Assembly: GCA_012034765.1 (NCBI GenBank)
Contig: JAAUOU010000052.1
Coordinates: forward strand, 1 to 32,159
Length of the DNA stretch: 32,159 nt
Direction of reading: 5' to 3'
Origin: Pleurocapsaceae cyanobacterium CSU_1_1
GTDB lineage: Bacteria; Cyanobacteriota; Cyanobacteriia; Cyanobacteriales; Xenococcaceae
This document shows positions 1 to 7,175 of this stretch, one piece after another. Made by a program: the position numbers and the translations under genes. The notes beneath the pieces were generated by a model. The model did no database searches and was not told the origin of the DNA. It saw only the letters and a program-made list of their open reading frames with translations. The stretch's first letter is position 1. Every line of letters begins with the position of its first letter.

Positions 1-405
1 GTGTAATGATTCCATTTTTGAACGTAAAGCACTTAGCTGACGATTTTTAGCTTTGAGTAATTCTATTGGTTCTGTCCCTACCATCATGTCTGATAGCTGC
101 TGTTGTAATCTGGTAATGTTCTGCTTTTGATTAATTATTTTTTGTTGATATTGAAGATGAATCTGTTTAATCTGCTGCTGCTGTTGTGTGGTCAGATCTA
201 ACTGCTGAAACAAACCAAATGCTTGATCTTGGGGCGTTACGGAGGCAGGGCGTTCGGCAATGATTGTTTCAGTTGGAAAACGATAATTTTTAAACAGTGA
301 CCAAGAATAATCAGCAAAGACAGGTAGGCTGTAAAAAATTGAAAGAGCGATCGCTAATAGAGTCAATAAGTATCGCTGTCGTCGGACTAAAGCTTGAAAA
401 ATCAT
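1..405 (-). CDS. Spy/CpxP-like periplasmic protein (3' part beyond the window)
   Basis: Not a listed long ORF because it runs off the left edge; I translated it from ATG at 405. The 135 visible residues begin with a signal peptide (RRQR, then a hydrophobic core, likely cut after VFA at residue 31). The rest is very rich in Gln and predicted helical. It contains LTTQQ at about residue 71, which matches the LTxxQ motif of the Spy/CpxP family of periplasmic chaperones and stress sensors, followed by a heptad-like helix (about 75-105). It lies 48 bp downstream of the putative anti-sigma factor on the same strand, so it is probably the last gene of a sigma/anti-sigma/periplasmic-protein operon dealing with envelope stress. 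The family call rests on one motif, signal peptide, helix content and context; the C-terminal LTxxQ copy would be outside the window. Confidence 0.6.
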   Translation of the reverse strand, partial: MIFQALVRRQRYLLTLLAIALSIFYSLPVFADYSWSLFKNYRFPTETIIAERPASVTPQDQAFGLFQQLDLTTQQQQQIKQIHLQYQQKIINQKQNITRLQQQLSDMMVGTEPIELLKAKNRQLSALRSKMESLH

Positions 406-453
406 TGATAGATTGAAAAAAATAAAATGAATTTTATTTAAAAATTAAAGTGT

Positions 454-867
454 TTAATGCGCCAAAACAGATAAAGCTGGCTGTGATTTAGATGCGGTTG
501 GCAGTAACCAGTAAGCTTCTGTTTTTTCGCTGGCTGCATAGTTGTCACTATCGACAGTCCCATACCAATTGCTAACTAAAAAGTTTTCTAGATCTTTCGG
601 TTCAAGGGCAGTCCGAGGAGTTTTTAAACCGAAGCTGACGGAAGTAACTAAAAATCCCGTAGCGATCAGCTTTACTGGTACGCGAAACGTAATTGTCACG
701 GGAATAGTCCATATCACCTTGAAACGCAGTTTTCTGTGTTGAGGATGAGGTTCGAGAGAATCAATTAGATGCTGTTCGAGATCGGCGCGAGGATTACAGG
801 GAACAGGTTGATTATGTCGCAGAAAGCTGACGAGGTTATTTTGCTGATCTTTGTGTAAGTTAGTCAT
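454..867 (-). CDS. putative membrane anti-sigma factor
   Basis: A 137-residue protein with a polar N-terminal half (about 1-49), one hydrophobic membrane segment (about 51-81, ending SVSFGL) and a short C-terminal part that would be outside the membrane. This is the layout of a single-pass anti-sigma factor that holds an ECF sigma factor at the membrane. No HxxxCxxC zinc motif of the ZAS class is present, and I cannot assign a named domain. It starts 52 bp after the sigma factor gene and is followed 48 bp later by a Spy/CpxP-like gene. The function is inferred mainly from this gene order. Confidence 0.6.
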   Translation of the reverse strand: MTNLHKDQQNNLVSFLRHNQPVPCNPRADLEQHLIDSLEPHPQHRKLRFKVIWTIPVTITFRVPVKLIATGFLVTSVSFGLKTPRTALEPKDLENFLVSNWYGTVDSDNYAASEKTEAYWLLPTASKSQPALSVLAH

Positions 868-919
868 GATGCTGCTGATTAAACTAATACTAAATAAATC
901 TTAAAAATCTTAAAAAGTC

Positions 920-1546
920 TTAAAAAGATATTCCTTGTTGTTCGAGAAATTTCCTTAAAGAATTGCGGGCATGAAATAACCGCGATTTAACTGTTCCTAC
1001 AGGCACATTTAAAATTTCGGCAACTTGCTTTTGCGGTAAATCCTTTAAGTCGTGCAAGACTAATACTGCTCGATGTTCAAAACTAAGATTATCCAAACCT
1101 CTTTGAACTACGTCCTGATAGTGTAACTGCATCAAATCTATTGCTGGTTCGGTATTAGTTAGCTTTGTATTGTCTAATTCTTTCTCCCAAACTTTTTCAT
1201 TGAGGCTAGTTTTTTCCTGACCTTTGGCTAATTTACGTCGTTGGTCTGTCGCTACATTCCAGCTAATGCGATAAAGCCAGGTAGAAAAATATTTGGCAGT
1301 TTTTAGTTTTGGTAGTCCTTTCCAGACCTTGAAAAACACCTCTTGTACCAAATCATCTAGTGAGGCTGAACCGCAAAGTTGATATAGAGTTGAGCGTACT
1401 CGCTGTTGATAGCGTTGATATAGCAAACGAAAACATTCGCGATCGCCTTGCTGACAAAGGAAGATTAATTCTTGTTCCGTTGCCAACCCTGTTTCTGATT
1501 TTGCATCTATCGCACTAGCCTGTTCGCAAGCTAACATTTTGCTCAT
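920..1546 (-). CDS. ECF (group 3) RNA polymerase sigma factor
   Basis: A 208-residue sigma-70 family protein of ECF type. The sigma-2 region spans about 30-105 and includes DDLVQEVFFKVW, the core-binding helix, then FSTWLYRISWNVATD for -10 recognition and melting. The sigma-4 region (about 150-203) has LPQKQVAEILNVPVGTVKSRL, a clear helix-turn-helix. Regions 1 and 3 are absent, as expected. A linker of about 35 charged residues separates the two domains. It is first in an operon with a membrane anti-sigma candidate and a CpxP-like protein, so it probably redirects RNA polymerase to envelope-stress genes and may activate its own operon. It resembles the SigG class of cyanobacterial ECF factors, but I have not assigned that name. 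Confidence 0.92.
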   Translation of the reverse strand: MSKMLACEQASAIDAKSETGLATEQELIFLCQQGDRECFRLLYQRYQQRVRSTLYQLCGSASLDDLVQEVFFKVWKGLPKLKTAKYFSTWLYRISWNVATDQRRKLAKGQEKTSLNEKVWEKELDNTKLTNTEPAIDLMQLHYQDVVQRGLDNLSFEHRAVLVLHDLKDLPQKQVAEILNVPVGTVKSRLFHARNSLRKFLEQQGISF

Positions 1547-1675
1547 ATTATCTAGAATATAGATTAGTTCTTTGTATTTAGACTAAACATCGTTAATATT
1601 GGTTCAATTACTATTGCTGTAACTTTGAAATTTGGCGATCGCCATGGTTAGTTTTTCTAAGCTCAAAAAGCTTGC

Positions 1676-2149
1676 CTATTTTTTTAAACAGTACGTATTA
1701 ATTTCTCGAATCAACTTTTGCTGTATTACTCCTGCTTTAATAGCATTCTGACGAGAAAATTTTAAGGCAGATAAATTTTTATTTTCTCTAGCTCTTACTG
1801 CATCGTAGGTAGCCTGAGAGTAAATACGATAGATAGTGACAAGCTGGTTTTGATATTTAATTAATTCGCTTTGATTAAATTCAAGCAGCGCCAGACGATC
1901 TGCTGCTTGGTTAAATTCATTGGCAGCTTCAAGCCAACTCTTCATTTCACCTAACTGCTGATTGACATTGACATTGCCAACATCTTGATTATTGTCTTTA
2001 ACCTCTTGAGCAACTTGAAAAATCTCTTGGCATTGAACAGACTTATTTTCTTCACAACCTACAGTAACCAAACTTAGTAAAATTACCAAAATTGACCAAT
2101 AGTTGCTTTTTAAGAGAGCTTTGACTTGACTCTGTCTACAGACCAACAT
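1676..2149 (-). CDS. small hypothetical protein, possible lipoprotein
   Basis: 157 residues. The N-terminus has basic residues, a hydrophobic core (about 18-30) and then GC at 31-32 followed by EENK. This could be a lipobox, although Thr at -3 is not ideal, so it may instead be an ordinary membrane anchor. The mature part is predicted mostly helical, with a second Cys near the C-terminus (NTYCLKK) that could pair with Cys39. I do not recognise a family. It is in the same direction as solanesyl diphosphate synthase upstream (59 bp gap) and lies 129 bp before the sigma factor gene, so it might be co-transcribed with sds. Codon use is ordinary for the window. Confidence 0.6.
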   Translation of the reverse strand: MLVCRQSQVKALLKSNYWSILVILLSLVTVGCEENKSVQCQEIFQVAQEVKDNNQDVGNVNVNQQLGEMKSWLEAANEFNQAADRLALLEFNQSELIKYQNQLVTIYRIYSQATYDAVRARENKNLSALKFSRQNAIKAGVIQQKLIREINTYCLKK

Positions 2150-2208
2150 CTTAAAATTACTACTTTTGACTAGATGCGTTTATTTGTCTTAATAATTTAA
2201 GACTTGAC

Positions 2209-3183
2209 TTAATATAAACGACTCACAGCATAATCGGTCAACTCTTGGAGAGCATCTTTAGAGCTAGAAGGAGCAAGACAGCTAAGACTCTGTGAGGCTT
2301 TATAAGCTAGATCCTTGGCTAATTGACGAGCTTGTTCAATACCATTGCTTTTTCTAATTAATTCTAAAGCTTTATTAAGGTCTTCTGCTTCCGCAAATTT
2401 CCGCTCAATTAAAATCTCTAAATAAGGTTCTTGTTGCAGAGCATAAAATACAGGAGAAGTTAATTTACCGCTGGCTAAATCTAATCCTGCTGGCTTGCCT
2501 AACACTTCAGTTGAACCAGTAAAATCGAGAATATCATCAACAATTTGAAAAGCCAAACCTAAATTGCGACCATAGCTATAAAGGTTCTCTTCAATGTTAG
2601 TACCCGCATCACTCAATACAGCAGCGGCTTTGGCACTGTTCGCCATTAACGACGCAGTTTTATAATAGGTTTTGTCTAGGTAGCAGTCGATGGAAGCATC
2701 TATATCAAAGCGATTAATGCTTTGCATAATTTCTCCTTCGGCAAAATCTCTAATTACCTCAGACAGAAGTTTGACTACCTGTAAATTATCTAAATTAGCG
2801 AGAAGCCAAGATGATTGAGCAAATAGAAAATCTCCTGCCAATACAGCGATGCGATCGCCAAACAAACTATTAACCGTCTCCACATTGCGACGCAAATCTG
2901 CTTCGTCTACCACATCATCATGTACTAAACTCGCAGTATGAATCATTTCCGTGATTTCTGCTAAACGACGATGACGTTCTGTCAGATCATGGTCAGACAT
3001 TGTCGCCCGCGAAGCCAACAAAACGATCGCTGGTCGAATCCTTTTTCCCCCAGCCTCAAACAAGTGTTCGGCAGCCGCGCCTAAAATTGGATGACGCGCC
3101 CCAATCAGTTTTTTGAGATTATCTGTCAAAATATTCAGATCATTTTCAACGGGTGTCAATAACGAGGTAGTAGAAGATGTCAT
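2209..3183 (-). CDS. sds: solanesyl diphosphate synthase (long-chain polyprenyl synthase)
   Basis: A 324-residue trans-prenyltransferase that adds isopentenyl diphosphate units to an allylic primer to build the long side chain of plastoquinone. The GGKRIRP motif sits at about 45-51. The first Asp-rich motif DDVVD is at 89-93 and the second DDILD at 216-220; both chelate Mg2+ and the diphosphates. The length is normal. The sds, murI and amidase order is common in cyanobacteria, which supports the specific call over a shorter-chain geranylgeranyl synthase. Product length (C40 or C45) cannot be read from the sequence. Confidence 0.93.
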   Translation of the reverse strand: MTSSTTSLLTPVENDLNILTDNLKKLIGARHPILGAAAEHLFEAGGKRIRPAIVLLASRATMSDHDLTERHRRLAEITEMIHTASLVHDDVVDEADLRRNVETVNSLFGDRIAVLAGDFLFAQSSWLLANLDNLQVVKLLSEVIRDFAEGEIMQSINRFDIDASIDCYLDKTYYKTASLMANSAKAAAVLSDAGTNIEENLYSYGRNLGLAFQIVDDILDFTGSTEVLGKPAGLDLASGKLTSPVFYALQQEPYLEILIERKFAEAEDLNKALELIRKSNGIEQARQLAKDLAYKASQSLSCLAPSSSKDALQELTDYAVSRLY

Positions 3184-3749
3184 TGTTAAGCCAGGTATGG
3201 CAAATAATTATTTAAGAAACTTTACATATATTGTACTTATTTTAAGGGAAGCTCACCTAATAACCAACTACTAACTTAAAAACAAGCAAAAATTCAAGTT
3301 TTAAATCGAGACTCAGTAAGTATTTAATCTAAAATATTTGTGTTATTCTCAATAATGAGAGTATTAGCAAAATGAAGGTTCTGTCCTGAAAAGTGCGATG
3401 GCGCTAATAACGTATTGGCAGATTTAGTGGACAAAATTATTCCCAGACTAATCACCTACAAAAAAGTTGGGCATTATCTTGCCGAGCTAAAAATCGCTCC
3501 CTAATTTCAGAGTAGCCATAGTCTAAATACAGACAATTTTTTGGATGTTTTAGCTCAGACTAAGGTATCTCGAAGTAAGGAACATTATAGTCTATTGATT
3601 TCTCCCTGAGATTTTACTGTTTACTGCCTCAGCTAATTAGGCGAGCGTGAGATAAGCAGTTCAATCGCAGTACCAAGAAATTGTTTGTCTTACATTTGAC
3701 CCAAATTACCTAATCAAAAAAAGCTGATTTAAATAAGCCCACACTAACG
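3184..3749. other. gene-poor stretch with a possible decayed coding fragment
   Basis: No intact gene is visible in these 566 bases. The part nearest sds should hold its promoter, but I see no good -35/-10 pair. At about 3378-3503 on the plus strand one frame reads for roughly 40 codons without a start codon and ends in TAA; it includes the residues DLVDKIIPRLITYKKVGHYL. This looks protein-like and could be a remnant, but I do not recognise it. The palindrome TCTCA-ATAA-TGAGA lies near 3350. The remainder is AT-rich and unremarkable. Confidence 0.4.
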
Positions 3750-3908
3750 ATGAACTTGAGCAATTTACCTGTTTTCATCTTATTTTTTGCTATTGTCTAT
3801 CTCTCAATTGTTTATGGCTTACTGAAAGTAGCGGAAGTTCAGAATCACAACGCCACTACAATTTCTCGCAGCGGGGTAAATTCTAAACAGCGGATCAAAA
3901 CCCCTTAA
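3750..3908 (+). CDS. small single-span membrane protein (52 aa)
   Basis: A short ORF, ATG at 3750 to TAA at 3908. The first 25 residues contain a strong hydrophobic segment (LPVFILFFAIVYLSIVYGLL, about residues 6-25), followed by a polar, basic tail ending RIKTP. This is the usual layout of a small membrane protein with N-out or N-in topology undecided. No Shine-Dalgarno is obvious. It is the only plus-strand candidate in a minus-strand neighbourhood and lies between the sds promoter region and a GC-rich palindrome that could end its transcript. I do not recognise it; it may be real or a chance ORF. Confidence 0.4.
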   Translation: MNLSNLPVFILFFAIVYLSIVYGLLKVAEVQNHNATTISRSGVNSKQRIKTP

Positions 3909-4011
3909 ACTGAAGATACGAAGATTGAGTCACAACGAGAGTCCTAAAGGACATTCTACCCTTGGGGTATACACCTGCGGATATAGAATAAGCTGAAACG
4001 GGGTTCACAAG

Positions 4012-4032
4012 GGGGCGAGGCAACCTCGCCCC
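4012..4032. repeat. GC-rich perfect palindrome (possible bidirectional terminator or dispersed repeat)
   Basis: GGGGCGAGG, a CAA loop and CCTCGCCCC form a perfect 9-bp stem. Flanking GGGGT (about 4000) and ACCCC (about 4036) could extend it. It lies between the 3' end of the small plus-strand ORF and the 3' end of murI, so it could stop transcripts from both sides, although no T-run follows. Its GC content contrasts with the surroundings, as expected of a mobile palindromic repeat. Confidence 0.6.
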
Positions 4033-4069
4033 ACGACCCCTTACGAGTTCAGCATTTCCTCTCGTCAAA

Positions 4070-4903
4070 TTACTCTAGAGGATTTAACACCATTACTTCT
4101 GAAACGAGTTGTTTAACCTCAATCTTCTGTACGCGGGGATAGTAGCCTAACCATTGCTGAGATAGATCCGCAAACTGCTGAGGAGATCCAGTGACACAAA
4201 AACGAGTTGGCAAGGAAAAATGATTGTTCCGTAATCCTAACAACGATAGTTCTTTATCCGCTGCTACTACAATATGTTCGGCTGGGTCAACTACTTTTAC
4301 GGAAGCTGGTAATAAAGTGCGGATAATCGGCTCTAGATGGCGATAATGGGTGCAGCCATAAACCAAAGTATCAATATCTTGTTCTAGCAAAGGAGCCAAA
4401 TATTCCTGAGCGACTAGTCTGGTTTGCTCTGTATAGAGTTTATTTTGCTCAATTAAGCTGACAAACATAGGACAGGCAACTTCCCACACGTGAGCTTGAG
4501 GCTTAATTTCATGAATTGCCTGACGATAAGCATGACTTTTGGCGGTTGCAGCAGTAGCCAGCACCCCAATTCTTTCTCCCTGCATCACAGCAGCTTTAGC
4601 TCCTGAGAGAATTACGCCGAGGATGGGAATATCATACTCCTTTCTGACAACTTCTAAAGCCAAAGCCGAACTAGTATTACAGGCCATAATAATCATTTTA
4701 AGATCCTGACGGCACATCCAATCGAGAATTTCCCGCGCAAAAAGTAAAATTTCTTCTGGAGATCTCGTTCCGTAGGGTAAACGAGCCGAATCAGCGACAT
4801 AGAGAAGAGATTCAGTAGGCATTTGACGATACATTTCTCTTAATACCGTCAATCCTCCGACTCCGCTATCAAATAACCCGATCCGCTGATGTGAATTTTT
4901 CAT
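4070..4903 (-). CDS. murI: glutamate racemase
   Basis: 277 residues. It makes D-glutamate from L-glutamate for peptidoglycan, in the cytoplasm and without a cofactor. The N-terminal FDSGVGGLTV (11-20) contains the DSG signature. The two catalytic cysteines are Cys75 in MACNTSSA and Cys184 in VYGCTHY, with His186 next to the latter. Length and both half-domains are complete. It lies 56 bp downstream of the amidase amiC on the same strand, so the pair likely forms a cell-wall operon. ATG at 4903 places the DSG motif at the usual distance from the start. Confidence 0.96.
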   Translation of the reverse strand: MKNSHQRIGLFDSGVGGLTVLREMYRQMPTESLLYVADSARLPYGTRSPEEILLFAREILDWMCRQDLKMIIMACNTSSALALEVVRKEYDIPILGVILSGAKAAVMQGERIGVLATAATAKSHAYRQAIHEIKPQAHVWEVACPMFVSLIEQNKLYTEQTRLVAQEYLAPLLEQDIDTLVYGCTHYRHLEPIIRTLLPASVKVVDPAEHIVVAADKELSLLGLRNNHFSLPTRFCVTGSPQQFADLSQQWLGYYPRVQKIEVKQLVSEVMVLNPLE

Positions 4904-4959
4904 ATTAAATGGTTAGTTTAGTCTTAGGCAAGATTAACTACTGAGTAAAAATACTTAAC

Positions 4960-6810
4960 TTAAAGATTATTCTGTTTAATATACTCGACAATCCCTCTGG
5001 CGATCGCTTCCGCCATCTGACGACGATGATCGGGATCTTTAAGATTAGAAGCATCAACTTCTCCTGTGACAAATCCTACCTCTACTAACACAGCCGGCAT
5101 AGCAGAATGTCTCAGGACATAAAATCTAGCTCTTCTAATGCTGCGATCATCAATATCAACTCCATTGAGAACACTCCAATGAATGAGTTCTGCTAAACGA
5201 CGACCACTATCATAGTAATAAGTCTCTAAACCGCTAACATCAGGGCGACTAAGGCTGATCGCATTGGCGTGAATACTGACAAACAGGTCAGCTTTAACAT
5301 TGTTGGCGAGGTCGGTTCGACCCTCAAGGCTAATAAAAACATCCTTGTCCCTAGTCATCACGACATCAATGTCCTGTTTTCTTAAAATTTCTTCCACGTC
5401 CAGGGCAATGGGTAGGATTATATCTTTCTCCTTCAGTCCACCAATACCAACCGCTCCAGAATCATAACCACCATGACCAGCATCGATAATGACTCTAGGG
5501 CGATCTGTCGTCAGCAGGGGCGTTTCCCCAATAGTGCTTTCCTTGGGAGCTTTGGCAAATCCTGGAGGCAATAAAGGCGCATCACTTTCAGGCAGAGGAT
5601 CGACCCCCACCTCAATCGGCAAGGCAATCTCATTATTGTTAGTATTAAGCTGACCTAAACGATATCTCAAGCGAGTAGTGATTTCTAAGACAACTTGAGT
5701 ATTCTCTTGGCGCACCTTTAATTCTGAGACTGGACTTCCTGCCTGTAGTTCTGGCCCTTTAAAATCTTCTGCTAGTTCGGCATTATCAAGGATAACTTGA
5801 TAAATACCGTTGCTTTTACGAGATACTACTGCCGATAGCTGGCGATCGCCATTAATCATGAGTTGAGTATCATCATCCACCAACTCGATTTCTTCAATCA
5901 AGTTAAGCTCTGTTGCTTGAGGTGCTTGAGATTGGACTGTTGCCAAGGGAGCATCAGCAACACCTGCGGTAGAATTAGGAAGTTCACCCTTCGGCATTAA
6001 TAACAAGCCTTTAATACGGCTAAAAGTAGCTATCCAATCAGGGCTTTCATCCGTCAACTTCATACTCATAACTGCCTGATCATCTTCCTGTTCAAAATCA
6101 ATTGTGGCAACACCATATTGATTAACAGCTACCGACTGATCGGCTAAATCGACCGGCAGAGTAATACCTTCGAGAGCAAAATCAAGGCGATCGCCATCTC
6201 GTTCTGAATCAATCTTTATTTTGCGATTACCATCAATGTCAATAAAAAAGCCATTACTGGTGGCTTTAACATAAGAAGAACTAGAAGAAGTATCAGCACT
6301 GACAGGCTCAACAGGCTCGACAGGATTGACCGCAGCAGTTTCTAATCCTGGTAATTGTGTAGGAAGATCTACTTCTGGTAGTTCTAATATTTCAGGATCT
6401 TGATTGGTAGCAGCGATACGAGATACCTCTGGTTCTGGTATTTCCACTTTCCAATGAGTCGGCGAAACATCATCAAACTCAATTTGATCAGCATCGAGAG
6501 TATAGCCAGGAGCTAATTCCACCACAATGCGCGAAGTATCAGATTCTGGTTGTCCAATGCGAAATCCATTAACTGGACCTTGATAACTTTCCTTGACCGT
6601 TTCTTGACCCAAGACTGTTCCTGGTAAGTCAATCACCAGTCGCGTGGGGTTACTCAGTAATTCAGCTTTGGGCTGTACCCCTTCGTCGGTTTCAAAAACT
6701 AAATTATTATCCTCTGGTTCAAACTCCCACGAAACAATTTTTCCTGCCTTAGCGGGGGAACATAACAGAAAAACACCTAGAAAACCAGATAGTAGCCAGT
6801 GAAATCTCAC
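4960..6810 (-). CDS. amiC: N-acetylmuramoyl-L-alanine amidase with AMIN domain(s)
   Basis: A 616-residue secreted amidase that cuts the bond between N-acetylmuramic acid and L-alanine during septum splitting. A signal peptide (1-22, ending PAKA) is followed by an AMIN-type beta domain (about 25-125), a Pro/Glu-rich linker, a second AMIN-like segment (about 310-400) and the Amidase_3 catalytic domain (about 438-614). Zinc ligands are His446 (DAGHGG), Glu461 (LKEKD) and His514 (SIHAN); the catalytic Glu577 is in VEVGF. The start is GTG at 6810, chosen because GAGGAG lies 8 nt upstream and the signal peptide follows directly. A 96-codon ORF ends 2 bp before this start, suggesting translational coupling. 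Confidence 0.95.
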   Translation of the reverse strand: MRFHWLLSGFLGVFLLCSPAKAGKIVSWEFEPEDNNLVFETDEGVQPKAELLSNPTRLVIDLPGTVLGQETVKESYQGPVNGFRIGQPESDTSRIVVELAPGYTLDADQIEFDDVSPTHWKVEIPEPEVSRIAATNQDPEILELPEVDLPTQLPGLETAAVNPVEPVEPVSADTSSSSSYVKATSNGFFIDIDGNRKIKIDSERDGDRLDFALEGITLPVDLADQSVAVNQYGVATIDFEQEDDQAVMSMKLTDESPDWIATFSRIKGLLLMPKGELPNSTAGVADAPLATVQSQAPQATELNLIEEIELVDDDTQLMINGDRQLSAVVSRKSNGIYQVILDNAELAEDFKGPELQAGSPVSELKVRQENTQVVLEITTRLRYRLGQLNTNNNEIALPIEVGVDPLPESDAPLLPPGFAKAPKESTIGETPLLTTDRPRVIIDAGHGGYDSGAVGIGGLKEKDIILPIALDVEEILRKQDIDVVMTRDKDVFISLEGRTDLANNVKADLFVSIHANAISLSRPDVSGLETYYYDSGRRLAELIHWSVLNGVDIDDRSIRRARFYVLRHSAMPAVLVEVGFVTGEVDASNLKDPDHRRQMAEAIARGIVEYIKQNNL

Positions 6811-6812
6811 AA

Positions 6813-7103
6813 TTATTGCTCCTCACACAGATTATGTAACTGATTTTTAGATACGGTTAGCCAGTGTCCTTGACGATTCTCCCCAAAGAAGGGGCTTGAT
6901 CTCAGCTGACGGTGGTAAAGCTTTACATCCCAGCAAAGCTGCTCGTCAAATGAGGCACAATTAAAATCTATGATTTCGCCAAACCGCCTCAGAAAGATTG
7001 ATGACAACCTTACAGTATCCTCAGTCAATTCCATTAGAACTTTATAGTACCCATTCTTGAAGTTTGATTGATCAAGACGTGAGAAGAAGCAATTTGGTTT
7101 CAT
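6813..7103 (-). CDS. hypothetical protein, 96 aa
   Basis: A small ORF with ATG at 7103 and TAA at 6813-6815. It contains three Cys after the first (at about 5, 49 and 57, plus one near the C-terminus), many aromatic residues and no membrane segment. I recognise no family. Its last codons contain the GAGGAG ribosome-binding site of amiC and it stops 2 bp before that gene's GTG, so ribosomes finishing here could start on amiC. There is no clear Shine-Dalgarno of its own. It could be a real gene in the amiC-murI operon or an ORF that only overlaps the 5' leader. Confidence 0.4.
   Translation of the reverse strand: MKPNCFFSRLDQSNFKNGYYKVLMELTEDTVRLSSIFLRRFGEIIDFNCASFDEQLCWDVKLYHRQLRSSPFFGENRQGHWLTVSKNQLHNLCEEQ
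6819..6828 (-). promoter_or_regulatory. amiC ribosome-binding site complementary to the Yfr1 sRNA core
   Basis: On the mRNA strand the amiC leader reads GTGTGAGGAG, with GAGGAG 8 nt before the GTG start. The whole decamer is the exact complement of CUCCUCACAC, ten of the eleven bases in the conserved unpaired core (ACUCCUCACAC) of the cyanobacterial small RNA Yfr1, known to block ribosome binding on outer-membrane protein mRNAs. The ribosome-binding role is clear; control by Yfr1 is inferred from complementarity only. Confidence 0.5.
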
Positions 7104-7175
7104 TGATTACTTGAGACTAATTACACAGGAAGTCATAGATGTTTATACGATGATGAACTTCGACTAATTATGTGG

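Noticed and set aside
1630-1680. Possible terminator after the small lipoprotein gene (AAGCT/AGCTT near a T-run)
   Set aside because: The stem is only 5 bp and the T-run is on the wrong side for the minus-strand transcript.
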